This document shows positions 36,875 to 48,700 of a DNA stretch of 64,000 nucleotides, in pieces; position 1 is the first letter of the stretch, and each line of letters begins with the position of its first letter. A program made the position numbers and the translations under genes. The notes beneath the pieces are model-generated. The model ran no database searches. It was not told where the DNA came from and saw nothing but the letters and a program-made list of their open reading frames with translations. Source of the stretch: Apostichopus japonicus (taxonomy: Eukaryota > Echinodermata > Holothuroidea > Aspidochirotida > Stichopodidae); contig NC_092573.1 of assembly GCF_037975245.1 (NCBI RefSeq), positions 26,379,265 through 26,443,264 on the forward strand, read 5' to 3'.

Positions 36875-37941
36875 CAAGGGCGGCGGAACTGGGGGGCACA
36901 GGGGGCACGTGCCCCCACTTTTCCTCAGGTTAAAAATGTGCCCTTTTTCTACATAAAAATTTCTAAATAAAAAAAGAGTTCACAAAGCGAAACCACGTCG
37001 AATGAAATATTTCGGGAAGTTATTAATGATTACTACCATAGGCGTAGGAGCCCAATTTGATTTGGGGGGGGGGTGTAACGATTTGCCCGAAAATACTACC
37101 AAAACTTTTCGCGCGCTCCGCCCGAGTTCAACATATTAAGGTGCATATCATATAGGCATGCGTCGGTTATTACATCGCATGCCAATAACATACAATCATT
37201 TGCCGTGTTATTACCCTTCCATATTGGTTAGAATTATTGGGAAAGTCGTTACAATAATAATGATCATAATAATATCAGTTTAACCATTGAAAAACACATA
37301 GCAAAGTATTTTTCTTTCAGTAGGTGCCCGAAAAATCTCAGCATATTGCCCGAATTTTCACAAAAACATTTGGTTGCCCCCCCCCCGCCTCCTACGCCTA
37401 TGTTTACTACCTGAAAGCTTACATTCTGGTGAGTGCCATTATGCATATTCAATTTGCCAAAAAAATCCTAATGCATTTCCAAAAATGCATTGCTATATTA
37501 CATTGTGAGAATTTGTGACTTTGTAATAAGCAGAAGCCATTCATAGCCTACTATGAATAATGAGTATAGTTTTAATATCCCATAACCTACCCCATCCTTT
37601 CGTATTTTGACATATATATTTCATTTGCTTTCATGCATGTATCGATCGCGTACGTGTGCAGGGACTTGGACTTTATGATTTCACCTCATTTTGTCTCGAA
37701 AGAAATTTGTTCCTTGTTTCCCAATTTGCACATTGGATTTTGCAGTGCTAGTATGCATTTTTTCCTTGAGGGGGGGGGGGGGGGGGGGGGGGTGATGGAG
37801 TGATGTGCATACGCAAATAAGATAATACAATAAGAGTTATAAAGGGTACTAAATATCAGGCTGCATCAGTCCAATCGAATTTCTGCAAAGTGCCCTTCGA
37901 CGTTGGTGCCCCCCACAATAAAAGTGCTTCCGCCGCACTTG
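36875..37941. mobile_element. hAT-like element (1067 bp) inserted in the minisatellite
   Basis: Ends are CAAGGGCGGCGGAA and TTCCGCCGCACTTG, with the perfect 8-bp duplication AACATATC (36867-36874 and 37942-37949). The insertion point lies inside a 43-bp repeat unit, so the array is older than the element. It carries another element at 37037-37402 and a long G run at 37770-37792. No transposase is recognised. Confidence 0.8.
37037..37402. mobile_element. hAT-like MITE (366 bp) nested in the previous element
   Basis: Ends are CATAGGCGTAGGAG and CTCCTACGCCTATG, with flanks ATTACTAC and TTTACTAC (7 of 8 identical). A G run lies near the left end and a C run near the right end. Confidence 0.7.
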
Positions 37942-38908
37942 AACATATCCAGTACAATAATGCGGGACATACTGTTGGTTTACCAATATATCCAGAACAA
38001 TAAATGTGGACATATTGTTGGTTAACTAATATATCCAGTACAATAATGCAGGACTTGTTGTTGGTTTACTAACATATCCAGTACAATAATGCGGGACATA
38101 TTTTTGGTTTACTAACATATCCAGTAAAATAGAGCAGGATATACTGTTGGTTTATTAGCATATCCAGTACAATAATACAGGACATATTGTTGGTTTACCA
38201 ATATATCCAGTACAATAATTGTGGACATACTGTTGGTTAACTAATATATCCAGTACAATAATGCAGGACTTATTGTTGGTTTACTAACATCTCCAGTACA
38301 ATAATGCGGGACATACTATTGGTCTACTAACATACCAGTACAATAACGCATGACGGACTGTTGGTTTACTAACATCTCCAGTACAATAATGCAGGACATA
38401 CTGTTGGTTTACTAACATCTCCAGTACGATAATGCAGGACATACTTTTGGTTTACTAACAAATCAAGTACAATTATGCAGGACATACTGTAGGTTTACTA
38501 ACATATCCAGTACAATAATGCAGGACATACTATTGGTTTACTAACATCTCCAGTACAATAACGCAGGACATACTGTTGGTTTACTAACATCTCCAGTACA
38601 ATAGTGCAGGAAATACTGTTGGTTTACTAACATATCCAGTACAATAACGCAGGACATACTGTTGGTTTACTAACATCTCCAGTACAACAATGCATGACAT
38701 ACTTTTGGTTTACTAACATATCCAGTACAATAATGAGGACATACTATTGGTTTACTAACATATCCCGTACAATAATGAGGACATAGTGTTGGTTTACTAA
38801 CATCTCCAGAACCATAATGCAGGACATACTTTTGGTTTAGTAACATATCCAGTACAATAGTGCAGGACTTATTGTTGGTTTACTAACATATCCCGTACGA
38901 TAATGCAG

Positions 38909-39752
38909 GTACAATGATCAATTTGTGTATCCTCTGCTTGTAATTACGGAGCTTTAAAGGTGACATTCAGTTATTGATTTACTAAGAGATAAATGCCCTT
39001 GATTTTTTTTAATACTCACTAATTAAGATTTTCAGAATTTTTTCCTGAAATGTCCATATCTGAATGAAAACTTACATTTAGAATATTTTCTTCGTTTGCC
39101 AGTGTATTACGCCGACATATAGAATTAAATATGAAGATCTTAATTCTTCATCCCAATGGAGTGCGCTCTTGAAATTCGCGAAATGTTTCTTCTTTCTCAA
39201 CCAGTGTACCTCAAGTTGAGTACAGTAGGGGTTTCAACGGACGAGTGAATGTCGGTCAGGTAATTTGGGATTTTTTTTTCGGAAAGGATTAGTTTGGGTA
39301 TCCCCCCTTTTCGTTCTTTTGTATTGCTTTATTAGGCGTACGTTTTTTAACTGTTCTGAGAATGAAACAAAAATCATCAACAAACGAGTTGAATTTTACA
39401 ACTTTTTAAAATATTTCAACTTCTTCTTCACGTCTTGTTTTAATATTTTTCTTGCGACCATCCAAACGTTTTTGGCGACCCTTAAAGGCCCAGGACCCCC
39501 ACATTGAATAATATTATATGCTTTTATATTAATTTGGGGCAACTACACAGTAAATGTCCATTAATAAATAATCCAAGTATTCCTCCTTGAGAAATAGTGT
39601 TTACAAGCAAACTGACTGCGTCACATAAACTTTTTACTTTCAGACTGAGGAGCCCATTGTTTTTTTCATTGTTCGAATGCGAGTGCTCTAACCTTAACCA
39701 TACACCTAAATAATAATAATTATGATCAGCAATTACATTTACGACGCTAACG
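38909..39752. other. Intergenic, no gene recognised
   Basis: AT-rich sequence without recognisable coding domains. A frame at 39265-39507 has no family features. Confidence 0.4.
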
Positions 39753-40802
39753 CAGGCGCGGCGGAACGGAAAAATTATTGGGGGGGCTAATGTGTGGCAG
39801 TGTGGAGACTATCTAAGCGGAGCGCCACCATCGGTTGGCGCGGAGCGTACAAGAAAATTTTGGGTTTTTTCAAATCCCCAGATGGCCGGAAACGGCACTT
39901 TCCGAGTGTTTTATGCTGCGAATACCCAGCCCTAAAATATGGGTCTCAAGCCTGCAATTTCTCAGATTGCACGTAAAAGTCTGTAAAAACATTGTAATTT
40001 GTATATTCGATGGTTTTTTAAGAGAGTAGCTATTACTCGTAGTGTTCTCGCAAAGATGTTTTTGAGTGTAGTAAGGGCAGTGGCGGAGCTAGAGTATTGG
40101 TCAGGGAGGGCAAGAATGGTCTGTAGGGGCGCTTTCGACACTATCTAAGCGGAGCGCCACCACAGGTTGGCGCGGAGCGTACAGAAAATTTTTGAGTAAA
40201 GATACTTCCTAGATTGCAGGAAATGACCCTTTCCGGGGCCTTGCTAATTTGCAGATAAACGGAGAATAAATAGGTGTCGTCGCCATTTGTCGGAAAATTA
40301 AACCAACAGAATATGACAAATGTCAATAGGTATATGAGAGCGCAATAAAATAGTCAAAAATCGCGAATAAGTAAAAAGTAGTGAAAAGCTGAAAAGGGCG
40401 CCAGCAGTCCGTCAGGGGGGGGGGAGCATCCGCCCCCTGACTGTATATATGGACGCTCCGTCACTAAGTAAGGGGATGTTGGAGAACTGGCTGAAATGAG
40501 GCAAGTCATTGCCTAAGACGAAGTTGTGTTACGCTTACCGGTACTCACACTCACTGCTTTCACTTTTCACTGCTTCCCAACCGCGTGAAGACGCGGTTGG
40601 GGTGACAATGTGGTCTATAGCCAGGGGACGGGCCGAGGGTCCCCCAGCAATTACTAAAATTATTACACCTATAGAGCATACGTGTGCATCGGACAGATCG
40701 ACAAGTATGCATTGAAAAATGGGCAGATGCACGTATCGGTAAATATTGGGGGGGGGGGGGGGGGCTTATCATGCATTTGCCCCCCCGGTTCCGCCGCCAC
40801 TG
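39753..40802. mobile_element. hAT-like element (1050 bp) carrying a nested MITE
   Basis: Ends are CAGGCGCGGCGGAAC and GTTCCGCCGCCACTG, with the perfect 8-bp duplication CGCTAACG (39745-39752 and 40803-40810). The ends resemble those of the element at 36875-37941. Inside are a copy of the GGAGCGCCACC-GGTTGGCGCGGAGCG core (39818-39850) and the complete nested MITE 40078-40466. No transposase is seen. Confidence 0.8.
40078..40466 (+). mobile_element. hAT-like MITE (389 bp), nested copy
   Basis: Ends are CAGTGGCGGAGCTAG and GACGCTCCGTCACTA, with the perfect 8-bp duplication AGTAAGGG (40070-40077 and 40467-40474). The whole element matches 46128-46467 in the opposite orientation. Confidence 0.85.
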
Positions 40803-40959
40803 CGCTAACGTGACCACAATTGTGGAAATAACCGGCAAGGACTTAGTATGGATTACAACTTACACTTCGGGTGGCTTCCAATTCAACATTTGAACTAAAA
40901 TTTGGGATCTTTGCAATTTTGAAAGGCATTTCATATGGGAATACCGTAGATTGCTCATG

Positions 40960-41075
40960 GATGAAACCCACCTTACTATGACCCGGCCGGGAATCGAACC
41001 CCGAACCTTCCGAATGCTAAGCCTCATTGCTTCAAATGCCACCGCCTTTATCCACTCAGCCACAGCACCGAGAAT
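40960..41075 (-). mobile_element. tRNA-derived SINE head
   Basis: The minus strand reads TGGCTGAGTGGATAAAGG (A box) and GGTTCGGGGTTCGATTCCC (B box). Then comes CGGCCGGGTCATAGTAAGG and the tRNA-unrelated phrase GGGTTTCATCCATGAGCAAT. The 3' end is not defined and may extend toward 40890. Confidence 0.7.
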
Positions 41076-41079
41076 AGAA

Positions 41080-42737
41080 TTCTTTTGAATACGTAGTGAT
41101 TCTTCTCTTATAACATCTGAGGACTTGAAATTCCTCGATCTGAATGCAAAACAATTATGCTTATGTGCACTCAATACGTTTACGATTCTTATCGAAAATT
41201 TGTTGTCATTGGCACGAAACGAAATAATAGACAATAGCGAAATAATAGTTTTCAAATTGTTTATATTTACATAATACAGAGTTTAACTTCTTCTATGGAA
41301 CATGAAAAACGCAAATGACGTTTCATGTTGCCATTTCCACAAATTTAAAAATGTGTCGAATATTCCAAGTTTGATGCATAAATAGATAAAACAAGTTTGA
41401 GGTATTTACAATAATAATTTCATTATTTATTAACACGTTCAAGATTATGTTGTGAGAACAAGTTCTCATAACGTAGTTAATACAGTAATATAGAGTCAGG
41501 TAGCCATAAGTTCAATCGATTTTGGTCTTTTTATTCATTATATTTACAAATGACGAGAAATTGTGTCCTAATTTTACATAGAAGAAACCCATATCTTCTC
41601 TCTCCTTGCCATAATCACGAAGGCAAGAAGCACGATCGAATAAAATTTAATTGATATATCTCGCAACGCAATGAAAAGCCTTTTATGTAGCCCGGTAACT
41701 AGGGCCACATTGTGTCGTTCTACACCAAGCACCGAAAGAAACTCCGAAGGGAAAAGAAAACATTATTTTGATAGTGATGCAAACATACGTTAACTGCAAC
41801 GGTGGTTCATTCAGAATCAAGGAACCAACTTGAATCTGTTTGTAACATTTCTCCAGGATATAAACACTGAAATACAATACCAAACTCTAGTCGACAATTT
41901 CTAGACCCAATGGTTGCAACAGCAAAAGGAGGCGATTTAAGGGCACACCGTATGACGACGATTGTACAAGGAAATTCATCCAAGATAGAGAGAAAGACCA
42001 AACAACTTGATCTACTCTCAACACCAGTCTCCTTACAGAATCGAGACTAAAGTCATTTAATCGTATCGGTTATACCTCGTAGCTCCTTTATTTGAAGGGT
42101 TTTACAGTTTCATAGAGGCCGAAGTTTAGAAAGAAGGCATGTTTAATTCGTTCGGAGCAATAAAGGTTTACTTTCTTAAAAGCTAAGTGGTTGAAGTTGC
42201 TCTATCAAAATGCTGGACATTCACTTTAAGGAAAAGTTAAAGCGTAAGTGGCGTATTTTAATACGGTATTGCAACACTGGACATACACTAAAGGATTTGA
42301 CAATTCCCAACCACCTGACATGTTATTATTCAGACAAGGAAACAGGAACACGACAACACATGTTTATTTCAGAATAAGTAATTAACGCTTTAACTAGATT
42401 CATGCAGGGAACACATTTATCAAATCCGGTAACATTTACGAAGAAATGCTTGACTAATAGGAACATCATAGTAAAAAAGGAAGTCCAGAGTTCATAAATA
42501 CTCATTGGTTTGAAAGTAATGTACAATTCATTTTATACACACTAGTCAATTGTTTTAGTGAATACTTCCGCAAATGGTGATCTAATCACACGCAAAAGTC
42601 ACGGAGGTTGAACCCAGGGAAGCGAAGGGGAGTTGAAACGATGACATGCCAACAGTTTGTACCCCTCCCCTCTCACGATTGAACCCCCTTCCAATACGCA
42701 AATCGTAACGAGTTTCTTCATATCTAGAAGTATCGTT
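41080..42737. other. 3' flank of follistatin, likely including its 3' UTR
   Basis: No coding region is seen. On the minus strand a possible AATAAA polyadenylation signal occurs at about 42361-42366, some 370 bp after the follistatin stop codon. Confidence 0.35.
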
Positions 42738-45700
42738 TCACAAATTAGGAGATTCTTTTTGCACCATTTCCTCGGCTACTTCCTCCTCCTCCGGTTCTTC
42801 TTCGGTCTCTACACCAATCACGTCTTCCTCCTCTCCCTGATTTTCCTCTTCCGTCACTTGGTTGTTCTCATCATTAGTCGTATCGTCATTGTCCCCAGTA
42901 CGTGTCAGTGATTCTTCTGTGTTAGTTGTGAGTCTACGAATCAGTGCAGTGGTCGCAGGTTCAGAGACCTGTTCATGGTGGAAGAAACTTAAGTAATAAC
43001 GGAAATACGCTTCCCTATCTTGCGGTGGAATGTGGCTCATGTCTCCTGAAAAGAACGGTTATGTGCGTTAATATCTGCAATGATTTAATTGATTGTCTTC
43101 TACTGCTTAATGACATTAAATGATCACTGATATTATAGTTCAAGAAATATGGAGCATTTGAGTGGAAGCAATGATTCCCTAGCTGTTATGTTTTTCCAAA
43201 ATGTTCACTTTTCCAATATGCTAAATCTATAATGCTCCTTGTGGTTCTATAATGCTCCTTGTGGTTCTATAATGCTCCTTGTGGTTCTATAATGCTCCTT
43301 GTGGTTCTATAATGCTCCTTGTGGTTCTATAATGCTCCTTGTGGTTCTATAATGCTCCTTGTGGTTCTATAATGCTCCTTGTGGTTCTATAATGTTCCTT
43401 GTGGTTCTATAATGCTCCTTGTGGTTCTATAATGCTCCTTGTGGTTCTATAATGCTCCTTGTGGTTCTATAATGCTCCTTGTGGTTCTATAATGCTCCTT
43501 GTGGTTCTATAATGCTCCTTGTGGTTCTATAATGCTCCTTGTGGTTCTATAATGCTCCTTGTGGTTCTATAATGCTCCTTGTGGTTCTATAATGCTCCTT
43601 GTGGTTAAAGGGACGTCGGTTTCTCAGTGCTGGACTTATTGTTAATCAAGTGTTACATACATTCTGATAACACAACCAGAAGATTTTCTTTGAGCTTCAT
43701 ATGATCAACACATTACACTTGGATAAGATTTTAACATCATTTTCCCCTTGAGTTATATATACACAACATTTGAAGCCAGAAAAGTGTTATGATTTCCCAT
43801 TGAGTTTTGTGTTGCATCTGAGGAACTGATCTAGTGGGCTGTGGACTACATCATCCAGTCACTAACTGATGCTCTAACTCAAATCAAATCTTCTTTCAAT
43901 TGGAGGTATTGATACATCAACTTACTTGCACAAGGACCAAAGTGTTGCCTTTTTACATAAACTCGTGTGTCGCATATAGCTCTCTTCATTGCGCAGAGGT
44001 TGGCATATGTGACGTCATCAGATCCACACAGTGCTCTCAAGGCGTAACGCCCACATCCCGCTTGGGGACATGTTGAACAGTGAGGTTTAGTACCCATGGA
44101 GCAGATATTACCTTCCATGCACAGGAAAGAGCTACAGTTGGTTGAACCTGCAGCCAGATCAGACAATTATTTATAATCCAGACAATATTATTGGGTGGAC
44201 CACATGTCAGGGAAATGACCTACTTTCAAAACATTAATAATGCATGTTTAATTATCAGCCTCTTTAACCTCACATTATCCGAGCCTTGTCCCGTGCTTCA
44301 ATATTGCTAGCACGGAACAAAGTGTACCGTCAGTTCTTTCCGGCCGAATTTCCCCCTCCTTACCCTCAACACCAACCAAGAAAAGTTAAAGGGACTGACG
44401 GTCTTTAAAGCAAAAAGAAACATAGCTTAAATACCAAACGACGTTAGTGACGTTAGCCTCACTCAATCTACGAGAATTTTTTCATTTTTTTCAATTCTCG
44501 AGAAGCAGACCGCAGGGTCACTCTTAACTGGAGCATTGAATCTATACGATCTTCCCCACAACCGCGTCAGCAGGCACGTCTGGCCGTCACAATGGGATAT
44601 ACTGATTATACCTGAGAGGTAAGGCGTTTCTAATTCTGTAGCGTAACATTAGTTCCGACTGTGTTGGAGCTGCTTATGCTTCTTACTTACAATGAATTAC
44701 ATTTCGTTTATTTATTCTTGCGATATTCCATTAATTCATATAGAGCCATATTTGAAATGATCTTACAACCTTGCTTTCCGTTAGCATTATGCTGCATTTT
44801 CGTTTAGCTTTGTTTATTGGTAACAGTCAATATGATTTCAGTTGAGTCATTGTAGCATTACCGTGCACGGTAAGATCTTCCGAGAAAACCCGTTTCCGTT
44901 AATGATTAACTTTGACGTACTTACAATTACTCCAAATAATTGTATATCAATGTACTATGATGCGTCGTGCTATGTACCGTGATATCTGGGCACATATATG
45001 GTCCGCTTGATACGCCCCTCCCCCTCCCACACAACCCTACCCCACACTTGGTTGGGATGGGTCCCGAATCTAGTTTTCTTGCACGTTTTATTTTCTAAAC
45101 CATTGTTCGTCAAGCACAAGTATACGATTTAGATTCATTACGGTTACATTATCGTAAAAATAAAGAAATGTATTAGAATTTATGAATGAAATATCTTTAC
45201 CTACACATCGACCGTTGTGGTTCTTGATAATTGCTTTCCCGATATTACATGAAGTCAAACGTAAATGACATATTGATTCGTAGGTGTTTTTATCCGTTCC
45301 GCACACCGATCCCTGCACTTCTTTGTCTTTACACTCTGGCGAACAGTTTACACAATGCGGGACGCCCATCTGGTCAACTAAACAGGTACCATGTGCGCAG
45401 GTCACTGTATCGCAGGAATCTGTGATAGACAGTAACGAGAAATAACAGTATATTCGTTATAAGAACACAACTTCTGATGAAGTGGGCCGCATTACAAGTA
45501 AGTTATTCTATATCATATAGACCCCCGTGCTGGATTTTCCTACAACACTAAGTGGAAGAATAATGCTTGAATTAAATATTGAACTGAACCCAGATTTGAT
45601 GGACGTGAAGATCAGTCTTCTGATGAAGGTATAATGTATACGATGGCGTTTGTGCCATTGATGGAAATTAGATTGTTGTCATTGATGAGTAATAACGAGT

Positions 45701-48700
45701 GTTTGAGATACACATAGGCCTACTTACACTAACTAGAGTGGAGTCTTTAATCGACAATTTACCTTGGCATTGACCATAGTAGGCCAGTTCAACATCACGT
45801 CGTTCCTGACAACGATTCATCTTAAATGTGCACTCGTTGGTGTAAGTCTGCCTATCAGAACCACACACTGGCTGATCGAGATCAACATCGGAACAATCTG
45901 GATCACAGTTACACAATGGTTGTCCGTTACGAGCAACACAGACTTCATCACGATTGCAAGTAATTCCTTCGCAAACATCTGAATCGAAAAAGATTACACA
46001 TGGCTAATGAATTTAATGATTATTACCATAAATTCTGAGTGAAAAGATCGTGTAAATAAAACTCTCTCAATGTAAACCCCCACCCCCACCACACCCCACC
46101 AACACTACACAACACCACACCCACTACCATTGGCGGAGCGTCCATACAGTCATGGAGGCGGATGCCCCCCCCCCTCCCCTGACGGACTCAAATGGACTGC
46201 TGGCGCTCTTTTCAGCTTTTATCACTTTTTACTTATTCGCGATTATTGAATTTTTTATTGCGCTCTCATCCTATTGACATTTGTCACATTATCTGCAAAT
46301 AAGCAAGGCCCGGAAAAGGGTCATTTCCGGCGATCTAGGGAGTATCTTTACTCAAAAAATTTATGTTCGCTCCGTGGTAGCGCTCCGCTTAGATAGTGTC
46401 GAAAGCGCCCTACAGACCATTCTCGCCCCTCCCCCCCCCCGGACCAATACCCCTAGCTCCGCCACTGCCCACTACCACTCCAACCAATATACTCAAGTTT
46501 TTTGTTAAAGATAACAATCTTTTCTACAACATGTACATGGTTGCATGTGGTTAGTGAAATTGAGGTGGACGATGCCAGTTCCACTATATAACTGAAGCTA
46601 CTTTACGTGGGTGAAGCCTCCACACATTTCTCAGGAAAATCCCGAAAGACATCGCGACGGAAATCTGGCAGATTCAAGGAGTACGCTGATTTGTGAAACA
46701 CTTTGGGTAACTCGAATACCACGTTAGAACGTTTTGGTGTAGGATTTAACTCTTTTCTAGTTTTACATTGTGATCTCCGATATTTGTCACATATTATTTG
46801 ACAAAATTATATATTTGGTTGAGTGAAAATAAGACCATATTGGTGTTAGTTAAGCGAATTCTCATTTCCACTTTTTGCTATAGTAATGTGTTGGCCGTCT
46901 GCATTTTCTATGAACATGGCTGAAGTAGCACGAACATAATGAAATTATATGAATATGATGCACCGTAGTTCTTGAGTACACTTTTTCGCGCCTTAGGTAT
47001 GTATGGGTTGAGTCGTAGTTAGTGACGCGACAACCACATTAAGCTGAATTATATTCTACTTAAGTGAAATTGATTGACCAATAGTATTTCACCAAATGGA
47101 ATTGAACTTATAGAAACAGTATTCTATTTCAGTGAAATAGAATATGGCTTGAATCAAATTGTTTCTAAAATATACTTAGGCTAGATTCAATTAAGATTAA
47201 GTAGATTATCATTTTATTGCATTTCACCCAAGTGCAACGTAAATGAGATAACTTATGTAAATGACAAAGTAATGCTATAAAGGTAAGTTCATAGAGCACA
47301 TGACTTGTGTACGGTCACCGGTTCCGCGAATCCCGTTCTAGCTCTCTTAATTTCTAGCTCTTCTCAAGATTATGAACTGATTAGCCGATGACCGAAAACG
47401 AGCACTGTATATAGCGGCTTGTGCAGACCGTTCCACTATTCTCTACTCCATGATTGAATCTATGTTGGTGTAAATTTAAGGTTTCTGAAAATTCATCTTG
47501 TAAATTTTCAAGTTCTATAGTTTGGCGTTCGACGGTAAAAAAGTGTAACAAAGCCTTCATCTTTGCAACTTTCGAAACGGACATTTTGCACGATATTCAT
47601 TGAAGCAATCAACATATCATTTTCACTGCATGTAATTCGATTGGTCTATGGACTTCGTCAATGTTAAAAACCATTTAAAGTCATTTCGATACATGACGAC
47701 AGGTAACACATGAGTAGTTCAACTTAGGCCTATATGTGAAGACTCTTATTTTCTCAGAAACCCAATTGGACACAACTATAGCTGCTGTAACCAGGATAAC
47801 GTCTTGCGTGAATGCGTGTAAGCTTACTTGATTGTGCAAATATGTTACGGTTACAAAACTTGGCAACATTAATGTGACTATGGAGTGTCTTATAGGGCCC
47901 ATTACATGTTCTCGCTTCACTAATAATCCTTGGTATCCTGCAGGCTTAAGTTGAAGTCCACAATACAAGGGGGTCAATTCCGAACATTATGCGCTCGTTT
48001 AATTATATTCATTATATCACATGGACATGACATCCAGACTAAACATTTAAGAGCAATTATTTATTCATTATTAGACTGACTCGATGACTTATTGTTTGAC
48101 TTATCCGTTTTACAAGACAATATGACCTAGTTTAGTTAAAACTTTAAAAAAGGCCGAGATATAATAATTGCTATAAGAACTACCCCCTCTACTTATATAC
48201 GCACATGTGCACCGTACCTGCATTGTGCAAATATTTCTTACAACGAATTAGTGGCGCTATGTCGATAATCATTGCTTTACTTTTGTAAGGAAGCCTGTAA
48301 GTAAATAATATTTATTAGATTTTTGATAAAAAAGCGTAGATTGCGCGAGATATGATTTGTTGAAACAATGAAGAGTTTTGTAACTGTTTTTACGGTTTTT
48401 GGACTGGTGTTTGGCAATATTCCGATCAGAATTCAATGTCCAATTCTCTATAGCCCTGATCTTTTCAGGGTAGTTTTTTTCTATGTTCTACTTCTAGAAC
48501 ATTTATGGAGATCCCGGCCTGTTTCTAAGTGGAGCCTACATTTTTTGAAAATAAAAAGGTCAAAACGTAGAATTTTCACACTTCTTTTTTATCAAAACAA
48601 AGTTTGAACACACATTTTTGAAATAAATACCAAACGCACCCCCTAAAATAAAGGTATTTGTGAATAGATCTGCATTTCAGCTTTATTCTAACACTCAAAC

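Larger units (their letters stand above)
36722..38908 (+). repeat. 43-bp minisatellite interrupted by a transposon
   Basis: The unit is TATCCAGTACAATAATGCAG followed by GACATACTGTTGGTTTACTAACA. About three copies precede and about 22 follow the inserted element at 36875-37941. Copies differ by scattered point changes. Confidence 0.9.

Noticed and set aside
43607-44403. A second TTAA-flanked transposon, from TTAAAGGGAC strings at 43611 and 44388
   Set aside because: Both strings are in the same orientation and no inverted partner end was found.
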